From positions 845,446 to 909,445 of the forward strand of contig NZ_JADWYJ010000001.1 of assembly GCF_021354595.1 (NCBI RefSeq): 64,000 nt of DNA, read 5' to 3'. This stretch comes from Maribellus sp. CM-23 (lineage in GTDB: Bacteria; Bacteroidota; Bacteroidia; Bacteroidales; Prolixibacteraceae). Made by a program: the position numbers and the translations under genes. This document shows, piece by piece, positions 27,404-37,181 of the stretch; positions within the stretch are counted from its first letter, which is position 1, and every line of letters begins with the position of its first letter. The notes beneath the pieces were generated by a model. That model saw nothing but the letters and a program-made list of their open reading frames with translations, was not told where the DNA came from and searched no databases.

Positions 27404-28801
27404 ATGGAACGAAGAAAATTCATAGAACTAGGTGCAGCGTTTTCGGTATTGGCCGGATCGGGATGGCTCTCCGCCTGCACAAGCGGCAACAAAAATAGCG
27501 CCCCGGAAGCAATCAAAAGCAAGGCGATAGCAGCTTTCAACCGGTTTGAGGAAGTATGGAATTTCAACGATTTCTGGAAGCGGGGAAATACTTTCGATGC
27601 CTGCCTTGTTTTTGTAAATGCTCTGGCAAATTGCTGGCCCAAAGACCCGGAAGTTCTACGGATAAAAACCCGCGTGAAATCGATGCTGGAAGAAAACCTT
27701 TTGTTTTTCAAGCGTTTTGATCCCGGCAGTTTATGGGCCGACGATTTTGGCTGGTGGGGACTGATGGCAATCAATGCCCGTAAATTCCTGCTAAACATGA
27801 ACGAGCGCGATCTTGCAGAATCCTACTACCAGCTATCGACCGATCTGTGTTGGGAGTACAAACGAAAAACAGCTTACGACTCAACGCCTGACGCCCAACC
27901 GGTGCCGCATGGCTGCCGAAACGGTGATGCCAACGGCGACAGTCCGGGTGTGAAAAACACGGTTACCAATGTTTTGCTCTTCCTGCTTTCGTCCCGTATT
28001 TATCGTATGAACAAGGAAGAAAACAGAGACAACAATGAAAAATACCTAGAACTTGCCTGCCGCCAGTGGCTTTGGTTCGATCAGTGGTTTGAGCTCGACC
28101 AGTATCAATACCTGAAAAAAATTGGTGATGATGCAGCCCTGGTACAGGAACGTCCGATGGCTTTTTTTGAAGGATCGGGCTATACCGAAAAGATTCATCC
28201 TCCGTGGGCGGAAGGCTGGGTATGGTCGGGCGACCAGGGAATGCTGGTGGCAGCCCTGGCCGACATGCTCGCCATAAAAGACGATGCAGCAAATTGGCTA
28301 AGCTCCAACAACATCGGTTCGGGTTTTAACGTGCAGTCATTTGAAAGCAAGCTCAAAAACTATATCCGATTAATAGCCAATGGAGTAAAAGAGGCCCTGG
28401 TTTTTCCAAAAGACCAGATCTTTCGTGAAGCTCCCTGCTATTCAAGTTTTGGCCCCGTTCACGGAAACGACTACCTCGCCGGTCGCGGAATAATGCTGCG
28501 CTACCTGGAGCAACCGGACATTGCAGCACTGCTGAATGTTGATTTGAGCGAGAATATAAAAGCGACTGCCAACGCACTCTGGGAGACCCGCAATCCCCAA
28601 AACAACCAGTTTCAGCCCGAATTTACCACCCCGGAAAATGACCACGAATATGTTCAGTATTTTAAAAGCAAATGGGGACTGGCTGATGATGTTATCAAAT
28701 GGGACATTGAAAAAATGGCGACTCAAAACCGATACGGAGTTTGCCAGTCCATTGGCCTCGACATGTTCGGGGCATTAATCCGTAATACAACGAAAAACTA
28801 A
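27404..28801 (+). CDS. GH76-like (alpha/alpha)6 protein with Tat-type lipoprotein signal
   Basis: 465 residues. The start MERRKFIELGAAF has a twin-Arg signal and a lipobox-like LSAC (Cys about 25). The body is all-alpha. DDFGWWGLMAINARKFL at about 113-129 carries the consecutive Asp pair D113/D114 expected of GH76 endo-alpha-1,6-mannanases, and GWVWSGDQGMLVAALADML at about 270 resembles the YNQG helix of that family. Overall identity cannot be judged by eye, and another six-hairpin family is possible. The stop is followed by one base and then the fusion glycosidase start, so the two are co-translated. Confidence 0.65.
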   Translation: MERRKFIELGAAFSVLAGSGWLSACTSGNKNSAPEAIKSKAIAAFNRFEEVWNFNDFWKRGNTFDACLVFVNALANCWPKDPEVLRIKTRVKSMLEENLLFFKRFDPGSLWADDFGWWGLMAINARKFLLNMNERDLAESYYQLSTDLCWEYKRKTAYDSTPDAQPVPHGCRNGDANGDSPGVKNTVTNVLLFLLSSRIYRMNKEENRDNNEKYLELACRQWLWFDQWFELDQYQYLKKIGDDAALVQERPMAFFEGSGYTEKIHPPWAEGWVWSGDQGMLVAALADMLAIKDDAANWLSSNNIGSGFNVQSFESKLKNYIRLIANGVKEALVFPKDQIFREAPCYSSFGPVHGNDYLAGRGIMLRYLEQPDIAALLNVDLSENIKATANALWETRNPQNNQFQPEFTTPENDHEYVQYFKSKWGLADDVIKWDIEKMATQNRYGVCQSIGLDMFGALIRNTTKN

Positions 28802-28802
28802 T

Positions 28803-31190
28803 ATGAGAGAACTGATTTTTACTGCTTTACTTCTTTTCCTGGCGCGAGCCGCCTTTCCGCAAAACCACCCCGACCAGCTGTTTTTTAAAGACCGTCTTCA
28901 ACCCATTTCTGAAGAGAATATTTTTAAAACCGATGACTATTATAACTGGTGCAGTTCCATGGTAAAAGGCGACGATGGGAAGTACCATATTTTCTATTCG
29001 CGCTGGCCGAAAAAATATACGTTTCTGAGCTGGCTTACCCATTCCGAAGTGGCACATGCTGTTTCTGATTCGCCCACCGGGCCCTGGAAATACAAGGAAA
29101 CCGTGCTGCAAAGTCGTGGCAAAGGCCACTGGGATGCCATTACGGTGCACAATCCGAAAATCAAAAAATTTGGAGATAAATACTACCTCTACTATGTATC
29201 TACCAATATGGGAGACCACGACTACAGCGAAGAAGAACTGATCGAAACGGCCCGCGTAGGCTACAACCATCCGAACTGGAAAAATTACCTGCGCCCCAAC
29301 CAGCGTACCGGTGTAGCAGTGGCCAACTCTATCAATGGCCCGTGGACACGCATGGACCAACCGCTGATCGAACCTTCCGGACCTATTACAACCCTCACCG
29401 TGAACCCGGCCATCACCCGGGGGAAAGACGGAAAATTCTACCTCATCGTAAAAGGTGACAAACCCAACGAAACGCGCTTCATCCGTAACCAGGCCATTGC
29501 CGTATCCGACTCGCCCACCGGCCCCTTTGCGATGCAGGACAAACCGGTAATTGATTATCTCGACACCGAAGATATGTCGATGTGGTACGACGCACAGCGG
29601 GATTATTTTTACGGCGTTTTCCATGCACATTCCTTTATCGGGATGGTTAGCTCTTCGGATGGCATTAACTGGAAGAAAGCCACCGAATATGTGCTGACAC
29701 CAAAAAAACTACCTATGAAAGACGGTTCAGAATTGATTCCCGACCGTTTGGAGCGTCCGTTTATCTATGCGGAAGACAATGAACCACAGGTGCTCAGCCT
29801 GGCCGTAAAAAAGGGAGATGAAGCCTACATCGTTTTTGTGCCGGTAAAACAGAACAAAATACCGGTGCCCAACAAACGCCAGCAAGCCTGGCAGGAAGCT
29901 GAAATGGGAGCTGTGTTTCATTACGATTTGCACGTGTTCGACGGAAAGAAATACGGGCAGGGCAATAACCGCATTGATCCGTTTGACGACTACCAGTTAT
30001 TCAATCCCAAAAAACTGGATACTGACCAATGGGTAAAAGCCGCCAAAGATGCCGGATGTACTTTTGCGATTATAACTGCCACCCACGAAACCGGTTTTGC
30101 ACTTTATCAGTCGGATGTCAACCCTTACTGCATGAAAGCCCTCAAATTTCAGGATGGCCAAGGAGACATTGTGCGCGACTTTGTGAACTCGTGCCACAAG
30201 TACGGCATTAAACCGGGGGTTTACCTGGGCATTCGATGGAATTCGTTTATTGGTGTTCACGATTTTAAAGTGAATGGAGAGGGAGAATTCCGTGAAAACC
30301 GCCAAAAATGGTACAATCAAATGGTTGAGGGAATGGTCAAAGAGATTTGCACCAACTACGGCGAGTTGTTTGAAATTTGGTTCGATGGTGGCGCTGACTC
30401 TCCCGAAAATGGTGCCCCCGATGTGCTGCCGATTGTACAGCAATACCAACCCAATTGTTTGTTTTACCACAACAAGCAGTTGGCCGAGGCGCGCTGGGGC
30501 GGTTCCGAATCGGGTACCGTCAGCTATCCGTGTTGGTCAACCTTCCCCTATTGTTCTACCGGAGCCGGAGAATCAGCAAGAGCCAACATCAGCAAAAATA
30601 ATTTTCAGTTGTTGAAAGAAGGCGATCCGAATGGAGCATTCTGGGTACCGGCCATGAGCGATGCCCCGTTGCGTGGCTACAACGGCCGCCACGAGTGGTT
30701 TTGGGACCCCGGTGATGAAGAGCATATTTTTCCGCTGGAAAACCTGGTGAACATGTACTACCAATCGGTTGGCCGTAACTCAACTCTGATCATCGGATTA
30801 ACACCCGATCCGGATGGACTGTTACCCGAACCCGATGTGCGGCGATTGAAAGAATGGGGTGACGAAATCGCGCGAAGGTTTTCAAGCCCTTTGGGCACCT
30901 GTTCGGGAAGTGGGAACAAAGTGGAATTGGAGCTTGACTCCCCGCAAAAAATAAATCACGTCATCATCCAGGAAGATATTGTGCAGGGAGAACCGATCCG
31001 CAAATACCGGATGGAGGCGCAGGTAAAAGGCAAATGGGTTACAGTTGCCGATGGCCAGTCGGTAGGACACAAACGCATTCAGCACTTCAACGAGGTAGAA
31101 AGCAAAAAACTCCGGCTGATAGTTGAAGAGGCCATCGAAAAGCCATTGGTAAAAAACCTGGCTGCATATTATGTTGATGGACTGCAATAA
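28803..31190 (+). CDS. Two-module glycosidase: GH43/GH117-like beta-propeller fused to GH29 alpha-L-fucosidase
   Basis: 795 residues with a signal peptide ending near AAFPQN. Residues about 25-350 show repeated propeller blades (DGKYHIFYSRW, EVAHAVSDSPTGPWKYKE, GDKYYLYYVSTNMG, GVAVANSINGPWTRMD, DGKFYLIVKGD, IAVSDSPTGPFAM, DGINWKKA), the pattern of GH43/GH117-type five-bladed folds. Residues about 359-690 are a GH29 barrel: GAVFHYDLHVFDG, LDTDQWVKAAKDAGCTFAI, HETGFALYQSD, and nucleophile Asp about 528 in EIWFDGGADS. A galactose-binding-like C-terminal segment (about 695-795) follows. The gene overlaps the end of the GH76-like operon. The frame is continuous across the junction, so the fusion is real in this sequence. 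Confidence 0.88.
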   Translation: MRELIFTALLLFLARAAFPQNHPDQLFFKDRLQPISEENIFKTDDYYNWCSSMVKGDDGKYHIFYSRWPKKYTFLSWLTHSEVAHAVSDSPTGPWKYKETVLQSRGKGHWDAITVHNPKIKKFGDKYYLYYVSTNMGDHDYSEEELIETARVGYNHPNWKNYLRPNQRTGVAVANSINGPWTRMDQPLIEPSGPITTLTVNPAITRGKDGKFYLIVKGDKPNETRFIRNQAIAVSDSPTGPFAMQDKPVIDYLDTEDMSMWYDAQRDYFYGVFHAHSFIGMVSSSDGINWKKATEYVLTPKKLPMKDGSELIPDRLERPFIYAEDNEPQVLSLAVKKGDEAYIVFVPVKQNKIPVPNKRQQAWQEAEMGAVFHYDLHVFDGKKYGQGNNRIDPFDDYQLFNPKKLDTDQWVKAAKDAGCTFAIITATHETGFALYQSDVNPYCMKALKFQDGQGDIVRDFVNSCHKYGIKPGVYLGIRWNSFIGVHDFKVNGEGEFRENRQKWYNQMVEGMVKEICTNYGELFEIWFDGGADSPENGAPDVLPIVQQYQPNCLFYHNKQLAEARWGGSESGTVSYPCWSTFPYCSTGAGESARANISKNNFQLLKEGDPNGAFWVPAMSDAPLRGYNGRHEWFWDPGDEEHIFPLENLVNMYYQSVGRNSTLIIGLTPDPDGLLPEPDVRRLKEWGDEIARRFSSPLGTCSGSGNKVELELDSPQKINHVIIQEDIVQGEPIRKYRMEAQVKGKWVTVADGQSVGHKRIQHFNEVESKKLRLIVEEAIEKPLVKNLAAYYVDGLQ

Positions 31191-31204
31191 GGATAAGCCA
31201 CTGT

Positions 31205-31233
31205 GTTCATTCAACTTTTAGGATTGAATGAAC
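31205..31233 (+). terminator. Hairpin after the fusion glycosidase
   Basis: Perfect 10-bp stem GTTCATTCAA (31205-31214) / TTGAATGAAC (31224-31233) with a 9-base loop, 15 bases after the stop. It is AT-rich with no T-run, so termination is uncertain. Confidence 0.5.
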
Positions 31234-31437
31234 GCTAAACTTAAATCCTAAAAATGAATGATTTTTGATAATTATGTGGGAGCGAAACAACACTCTGAAG
31301 CAGAAACTTTTAATCAACTCATTGACCGTTTATTGTAAAATTTATCACAATAAGAAATAGCCATGTTTCCACTCTCTGAAAACAGATTTTTTTTAATTAA
31401 ATTTGCTTTCTCTTTAAATTTTTTAAAAACCAAAGCG

Positions 31438-32982
31438 ATGAATATCAGATCTTATTTAATACTTATGACAGCACTCATTTTCATGCTATCAGCCTGTTCG
31501 GAAAAGGTATCAACCGACCTGACTCAAACGGCATTTATTCCACAACCGGCCAGCGTAACGGCTACCGGAGAAGCCTTTGAAATAAACACTTCCAGTGTAA
31601 TTTATGTGGAAGAAGGCGTCCAAGGACTTCAAACGGTTGCCGACTACCTGGCAGAGGAACTGAAACGGATGACCGGCATCTCGTTAACCCCACAAGCAGC
31701 GAGCACTGCGCCATCAAAGGGAATCTATCTTTCGGTAAATCCGAACAGCGACCTCAAAACAGAAGGCTACGAGCTGAACATCGGCAAAAAGTTGATTTCA
31801 GTGCAGGGAACTGACCTTGCAGGGGCTTTTTACGGCATTCAGACGCTGTTGCAAGCCCTACCTGTAAAAGCCGTTGCAGGCGAGCCATTGTATGTGGCTA
31901 CCGGTGTGGTTCGCGATTTCCCAGAATATGGCTACCGGGGAATGATGCTTGATGTGGCACGTCATTTCTTTTCGGTTGAAGATGTAAAACGGGTGATCGA
32001 CCTGTGTGCGTACTACAAAATAAACAGGCTTCACCTGCACCTCTCTGATGATCAGGGTTGGCGGATCGAAATCAAATCATGGCCAAAACTGACCGAAATC
32101 GGAGGCAGCACGCAGGTAGGCGGCGGAAAAGGTGGTTTCTACACCCAGGAGCAATACAAGGAAATAGTTCAGTATGCAATGAACCGTCAGATTATCATTG
32201 TTCCGGAAATTGACATGCCGGGACATACCAATGCTGCGCTGGCTTCGTATCCCGAACTAAATCCCGATGGAAAAGCCCGGGAATTGTACACCGGTATCGA
32301 AGTAGGGTTCAGCACCCTGGCTACCAATATGGACATCACTTACAAATTTGTGGAAGACGTGATAAGGGAACTGGCCGCTATCACGCCTGGCCCTTATTTC
32401 CATATTGGTGGCGACGAATCGCACGTTACCAAACACGACGACTATGTGTATTTTATCAACCGGATTCAGCCCCTTGTAACGAAATACGGGAAGAAGATCG
32501 TTGGTTGGGATGAGATTGCCAACGCTGACCTGGAAGAAGACGTAACCGTTCAGTTTTGGTCGAATGTGAAAAACACTTCTATGGGCCTGGAAAAAGGCGC
32601 CAAGGTGCTCGTTTCGCCGGGAGCCCGCACTTACATGGATATGAAGTACGATTCAACCACCGTTCTTGGCCTGAAATGGGCGGGATTGATTGAAGTGGAT
32701 CATGCCTACACCTGGTCGCCCGACACTGTGGTGCCCGGCTTGCAAAAAGAACAGATATTGGGAATTGAAGCGCCGCTTTGGTCGGAAACCCTCGAAAAAA
32801 TAGAAGACATTGAGTTTATGGTTTTCCCGCGCTTGCCCGGATATGCCGAAATTGGCTGGACAGCTAACGAACTCCGTAACTGGGATGAATACAAGCTACG
32901 CCTGGCCAAACATGGAAAGCGGTTTGAAGATTACAACATCAATTTCTACCGCTCGCCGTTAGTGCCTTGGGTAAACGAATAA
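31438..32982 (+). CDS. GH20 beta-N-acetylhexosaminidase (lipoprotein), first copy
   Basis: 514 residues from the ATG at 31438. An upstream ATG at 31363 would add a 25-residue unlikely extension; the preferred start gives a lipoprotein signal (MNIRSYLILMTALIFMLSAC). GH20b N-terminal domain is at about 30-155, catalytic barrel at about 160-500: FPEYGYRGMMLDVARHFFSV, LHLHLSDDQGWRIEI, VPEIDMPGHTNAAL, and the catalytic pair D326-E327 in FHIGGDESHV. The C-terminal substrate Trp/Tyr region (GIEAPLWSETL) is present. It removes terminal beta-GlcNAc/GalNAc by substrate-assisted catalysis. It is followed by the GH29 gene 11 bases later. Confidence 0.94.
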   Translation: MNIRSYLILMTALIFMLSACSEKVSTDLTQTAFIPQPASVTATGEAFEINTSSVIYVEEGVQGLQTVADYLAEELKRMTGISLTPQAASTAPSKGIYLSVNPNSDLKTEGYELNIGKKLISVQGTDLAGAFYGIQTLLQALPVKAVAGEPLYVATGVVRDFPEYGYRGMMLDVARHFFSVEDVKRVIDLCAYYKINRLHLHLSDDQGWRIEIKSWPKLTEIGGSTQVGGGKGGFYTQEQYKEIVQYAMNRQIIIVPEIDMPGHTNAALASYPELNPDGKARELYTGIEVGFSTLATNMDITYKFVEDVIRELAAITPGPYFHIGGDESHVTKHDDYVYFINRIQPLVTKYGKKIVGWDEIANADLEEDVTVQFWSNVKNTSMGLEKGAKVLVSPGARTYMDMKYDSTTVLGLKWAGLIEVDHAYTWSPDTVVPGLQKEQILGIEAPLWSETLEKIEDIEFMVFPRLPGYAEIGWTANELRNWDEYKLRLAKHGKRFEDYNINFYRSPLVPWVNE

Positions 32983-32993
32983 AGAAACACCGA

Positions 32994-35240
32994 ATGAATA
33001 TTATTAAAATGAAACAAACCTTATTGCTTCTCTTCATCGCTCTGTTATGGAGCTGCTCCCAACCTTCCGGATTACAAATGCCGGTCAACAACACCATTCC
33101 GGTTGATCAGGACGACACAAACGACTCGATCATCATTAAAGCAGCCCATGTGGTTCCAACACCCAATCAGCTGGAGGCTCTGAAAGATGAGTTCATTGCG
33201 TTTATTCATTTTGGCCCCAATACTTTTACCCGCATGGAATGGGGAAGCGGCATGGAAGATCCGCAGATATTTGACCTGCAAAACCTGGATACCGACCAAT
33301 GGTGCCAGGCCATGAAAGCAGCCGGAATGACCAAAGTTATTTTTACCGCCAAACACCACGATGGCTTTTGTCTGTGGCAAACCCGGTACACAAAACACGG
33401 CGTTGTGTCATCACCGTTTAAAGACGGGAAGGGAGATGTACTGAAAGAGCTTTCCGAATCGTGCCATAAATACGGGTTAAAACTGGCGGTTTACCTGTCT
33501 CCGGCCGATCTTTACCAAATTGAAAACCCGGAGGGACTGTACGGAAACCTGAGCGAAAAAACCGAGCGTACGATTCCCCGCCCTGTGGAAGGACGGCCTT
33601 TTGAAAATAAGACCACCTTTCAGTTTGTGGTGGACGATTACAACGAATACTTTCTTAACCAGTTATTTGAATTGTTAACAGAGTACGGCCCCATTTATGA
33701 AGTGTGGTTCGACGGTGCTCATCCGAAACGGAAAGGCGGGCAAACCTACGATTACATGGCCTGGAAAAAGTTGATAAGAACACTGGCGCCCGAAGCCGTG
33801 ATATTTGGCAAGGAAGACATCCGGTGGTGCGGGAATGAAGCCGGGGGAACCCGCTCTACCGAATGGAACGTTATTCCTTACCTGGAAGATCCCAACCAAA
33901 TGAATAGTTTTGGCGATCTTACTGCGAAATCGCTTGGCAGCCGTGAAGACCTGCTGAAAGGAAAGTATTTACACTATCAACCCGCTGAAACCAACACTTC
34001 GATTCGTGAAGGATGGTTTTACCGCGACGAAACCACGCAAAAGGTCCGCAGTGCCGACGATGTATTCGATATGTACGAAAGATCGGTGGGAGGAAACTCC
34101 ATCTTTTTGCTGAACATTCCACCCAACCGTGAAGGCAAATTTTCGCAGGAAGATGTTGGAGTGCTGGAAGAAGTAGGAAAACGGATCAGCGCAACTTATG
34201 GGAACAACTTGCTGAACGGCGCCCGCATTTCAAAAAAATTACTCGACGGAGACATTCTCACCAGCGAATTGCTAAGTGCGGATCAGGCTTTTGTTGAAAT
34301 CAACACTGCGGAACCAATCACCATCAACCGGTTTTCGGTGAGCGAGGCCATCTCCACCCACAGTGAACGGATTGAAAAGTGCGCGCTGGATGTTTGGGAA
34401 AAGGATGCCTGGCAGGAAGTGGCAACCGCTACCAATGTAGGCTACAAACGTATTCTGCGTTTCCCGGCGGTAACCGGCAGCAAGTTCCGGTTCAGGGTGT
34501 TGGAATCGAGGCTAGAACCTGCCATTGCCGAAGTAGCTGCTTTTTATTACGAAAACCGTCCTCCCCAATTGGAATTCCACAGGAATACGGAAGGCTTGCT
34601 CAGCATTCAGCCCAAAGTGCATGATTTTGGCTGGAAACCGCACGGAGAAGATGCCAACGCCAATATCAACAGCGATCTGCAAATCCGCTATACACTCGAC
34701 GGAACAGAACCCACAACCGGTTCCAGTTTGTACGAAGGTCCTTTCTATTTTGAGGGAGGCGAAGTAAAAGCACGTGCCTTTGCCAACGAAAATGCGGGAA
34801 GTATCGGTTCTGCAAACATTGGCATTGTAAAAAAAGACTGGAAGCTGCTGGCATCAAGCCAACAAACAGAAGGTCTCAATGGTGAGCTGGCATTTGATGA
34901 GAATAGCAAAACCTTCTGGAAATCGGACGGCAAAGGAACTCACTTTTTGTCCATCGATCTGGCAAAGGAAGAAAAACTGGCCGGTTTTATTTACACTCCA
35001 CCCACTAATTTTGCTGACGGAATGATCGAAGAAGGCCTCATCCAGTCGAGCACCGATGGTAAAAAATGGGAAACCATCGAAACCTTTAATTTCGGGAACC
35101 TGATCAACGATCCTTCTCCCCGCTTGATGCATTTCAAAGCTCCTGTGACAACCCGCTTTATGCGGATCGAATCACGTGTTATTGCAGGAGGAAAAACCTC
35201 AGCAGCTATTGCCGAGATTGACTTCCTGAAAGCTCAATAA
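32994..35240 (+). CDS. GH29 alpha-L-fucosidase with chitobiase-type and F5/8-type C-terminal modules
   Basis: 748 residues from the ATG at 32994 (33009 is equally possible; both keep the lipoprotein signal MKQTLLLLFIALLWSC). The GH29 barrel is at about 60-400: FIHFGPNTFTRMEWGSG, LDTDQWCQAMKAAGMTKVI, AKHHDGFCLWQT, and the nucleophile D240 in YEVWFDGAHP. A galactose-binding-like region comes next (about 420-520), then a chitobiase C-terminal-like repeat (IRYTLDGTEPTTGSSLYEGP, about 560-610) and a discoidin/F5/8-type module at the C-terminus (about 625-748). It hydrolyses terminal alpha-L-fucose. It belongs to the GH20-GH29-(GH20) run. Confidence 0.93.
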   Translation: MNIIKMKQTLLLLFIALLWSCSQPSGLQMPVNNTIPVDQDDTNDSIIIKAAHVVPTPNQLEALKDEFIAFIHFGPNTFTRMEWGSGMEDPQIFDLQNLDTDQWCQAMKAAGMTKVIFTAKHHDGFCLWQTRYTKHGVVSSPFKDGKGDVLKELSESCHKYGLKLAVYLSPADLYQIENPEGLYGNLSEKTERTIPRPVEGRPFENKTTFQFVVDDYNEYFLNQLFELLTEYGPIYEVWFDGAHPKRKGGQTYDYMAWKKLIRTLAPEAVIFGKEDIRWCGNEAGGTRSTEWNVIPYLEDPNQMNSFGDLTAKSLGSREDLLKGKYLHYQPAETNTSIREGWFYRDETTQKVRSADDVFDMYERSVGGNSIFLLNIPPNREGKFSQEDVGVLEEVGKRISATYGNNLLNGARISKKLLDGDILTSELLSADQAFVEINTAEPITINRFSVSEAISTHSERIEKCALDVWEKDAWQEVATATNVGYKRILRFPAVTGSKFRFRVLESRLEPAIAEVAAFYYENRPPQLEFHRNTEGLLSIQPKVHDFGWKPHGEDANANINSDLQIRYTLDGTEPTTGSSLYEGPFYFEGGEVKARAFANENAGSIGSANIGIVKKDWKLLASSQQTEGLNGELAFDENSKTFWKSDGKGTHFLSIDLAKEEKLAGFIYTPPTNFADGMIEEGLIQSSTDGKKWETIETFNFGNLINDPSPRLMHFKAPVTTRFMRIESRVIAGGKTSAAIAEIDFLKAQ

Positions 35241-35284
35241 TATTCCTTTACTGCGCAGGCTAATCACACAGTGAAGGAAAACTA

Positions 35285-35331
35285 CTACCACACCCTTGCT
35301 TACCTAACAACAGGAAGCAAGGGTGTGGTAG
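35285..35331 (+). terminator. Large hairpin after the GH29 gene
   Basis: Perfect 17-bp stem (35285-35301 with 35315-35331; core CACACCCTTGCTT / AAGCAAGGGTGTG) and a 13-base loop, 44 bases after the stop. It probably ends or protects the GH20-GH29 transcript. Confidence 0.7.
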
Positions 35332-35517
35332 CTTAGTATTGTTCATTCGTAATGTTTTGCCAAAAATCGCCTCATCTTATTAAAATTATTCAAAAGATGT
35401 TAGTTTTACATGAGAATTATATCTATTGAATAATTATTTGCGCCGGTATTGCACGCAAGGAGCAAGAACCGGAGCAACCCGAAGGATGGAGTACAAACAA
35501 AGAATCAAAACAATATT

Positions 35518-37104
35518 ATGAGCAACAAACTAAGATTACTGATTATTGCTGTAGCAGCTGTATTTATGGCGTCGTGTACTACTCCTGACTGCCCGAATCA
35601 AGCCATTGAAATTATCCCCTACCCCAACCAATTAAAAGCAGGTGAAGGCTGTGTTAACCTGGCAAAAGGTTTTCAGGTTATTGGCGAGACAAACCATGCA
35701 GAATACCTGACGTCTGAATTAAACGCGCAGGGAATTGAAGCCGGGAAAGGTGCACAAATTGTATTTCAACCCGCTGAACAACCCAATAATTTGGGCGAAG
35801 AAGGTTACCGCTTAGTTGCAAAGAAAAAAGCGATTACGATTGAGGCCAACGGTTCCAAAGGACAGTTTTACGGTATTCAGACTTTACTGCAACTGGTAAA
35901 TGGAGCCACGGTAGCAGCTGTTGAAATTGAGGATGTACCTGCCTTTGAATGGCGCGCCTACATGCTCGATGAATCGCGTTATTTCCATGGCGAAACATTT
36001 GTAAAACAAGTGCTCGACCAAATGGCAAAACTCAAAATGAATGTCTTCCACTGGCACCTGGTTGATGATGCCGGATGGCGCATTGAAATCAAAAAGTATC
36101 CTTTACTTACCGAAGTTGGCGGCACACGGGCCGATTCGGAGATCGGAACATGGAAAAGCCGAAAAACAGCCGGTGAACCGCATTCCGGGTTTTACACGCA
36201 GGAACAAATTAAAGCGATCGTACAATATGCTGCAGAAAGAAACATAACCATTGTTCCGGAGTTTGAAATGCCGGGCCATTCGAGTGCCGCGATAGCAGCA
36301 TATACCTGGTTGGGAACAGCCGGAAAAGACATTGATGTACCGGTTACCTTTGGCCGTCATTACGACAATTACGATGTTACAAAACCGGAGGTAGAGCAAT
36401 TTGTAAAAGATGTGTTAAACGAATTGTTTGAGCTTTTTCCTTCCGAAGTCATTCACATTGGTGGCGATGAAGTAGGCTACAAAGTATGGGAAGAGTCGAA
36501 ACATGTACAACAGTACATGAAAGAGAATGGGATTAATACTCCCGCAGATTTACAGATTGCCTTTACCAATAAAATTTCAAAATTTATTGAGAGCAAAGGC
36601 CGGAGAATGATGGGATGGAACGAAATTATGGGAGTTAATATCCACAAAGGTTTCGAGGAAAAAAAGGATGACAAGGAAGCTGAAACCGAACTGGCTAAAA
36701 ATGTGGTCGTTCATTTCTGGAAAGGTGATATTAACCTGATCACCGATGCTGCCCAAAAGGGATACAGCATTGTCAATTCCCTGCATTCAAATACCTATTT
36801 AGATTATTCATACAAAAATATCAGCCTCGAAAAAGCTTATGGTTTCTATCCAATCCCGGAGGATCTGAACGAAGAATACCATAAAAATATTTTTGGGTTG
36901 GGTTGCCAAATGTGGAGTGAATGGACACCAACCAATAAAGATGTGGAGCGTCAAACCTATCCCCGAATTGCAGCCTATGCCGAAACCGGATGGACCAACA
37001 AGGATAACAAAGATTACGCGAGGTTTCGCAAAGCAATGGATAATTTAACCCAAAGCTGGGACAAGCTGAATATTAATTATGGTCCACTGGATAATGTAGA
37101 ATAA
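35518..37104 (+). CDS. GH20 beta-N-acetylhexosaminidase (lipoprotein), second copy
   Basis: 528 residues from the ATG at 35518. A TTG-initiated frame from 35449 adds an implausible basic leader; the chosen start gives a lipoprotein signal (AAVFMASC). GH20b domain is at about 25-140, barrel at about 145-510: FEWRAYMLDESRYFHGE, FHWHLVDDAGWRIEI, VPEFEMPGHSSAA, catalytic D317-E318 in IHIGGDEVGYK, then QMWSEWTPT. It differs clearly from the first GH20 (DESRYF versus DVARHF), so the two are paralogues rather than a recent duplication and may act on different linkages. It is followed by a strong terminator. Confidence 0.94.
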   Translation: MSNKLRLLIIAVAAVFMASCTTPDCPNQAIEIIPYPNQLKAGEGCVNLAKGFQVIGETNHAEYLTSELNAQGIEAGKGAQIVFQPAEQPNNLGEEGYRLVAKKKAITIEANGSKGQFYGIQTLLQLVNGATVAAVEIEDVPAFEWRAYMLDESRYFHGETFVKQVLDQMAKLKMNVFHWHLVDDAGWRIEIKKYPLLTEVGGTRADSEIGTWKSRKTAGEPHSGFYTQEQIKAIVQYAAERNITIVPEFEMPGHSSAAIAAYTWLGTAGKDIDVPVTFGRHYDNYDVTKPEVEQFVKDVLNELFELFPSEVIHIGGDEVGYKVWEESKHVQQYMKENGINTPADLQIAFTNKISKFIESKGRRMMGWNEIMGVNIHKGFEEKKDDKEAETELAKNVVVHFWKGDINLITDAAQKGYSIVNSLHSNTYLDYSYKNISLEKAYGFYPIPEDLNEEYHKNIFGLGCQMWSEWTPTNKDVERQTYPRIAAYAETGWTNKDNKDYARFRKAMDNLTQSWDKLNINYGPLDNVE

Positions 37105-37132
37105 AAAGACAAAGAAATATGTTTTAACGAAC

Positions 37133-37165
37133 AAAAAAACCGTCGGGATAATCGACGGTTTTTTT
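37133..37165. terminator. Intrinsic terminator after the second GH20
   Basis: 13-bp stem AAAAAAACCGTCG / CGACGGTTTTTTT with a 7-base loop and T/A tracts on both strands. It serves the GH20 gene (+) and the convergent oxidoreductase (-). Confidence 0.9.
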
Positions 37166-37181
37166 TATGCCTAAAACAGAA

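Noticed and set aside
27256..27798. 180-residue minus-strand frame over the GH76-like gene start
   Set aside because: Antisense shadow of the coding region; rich in Ser/Arg with no motif.
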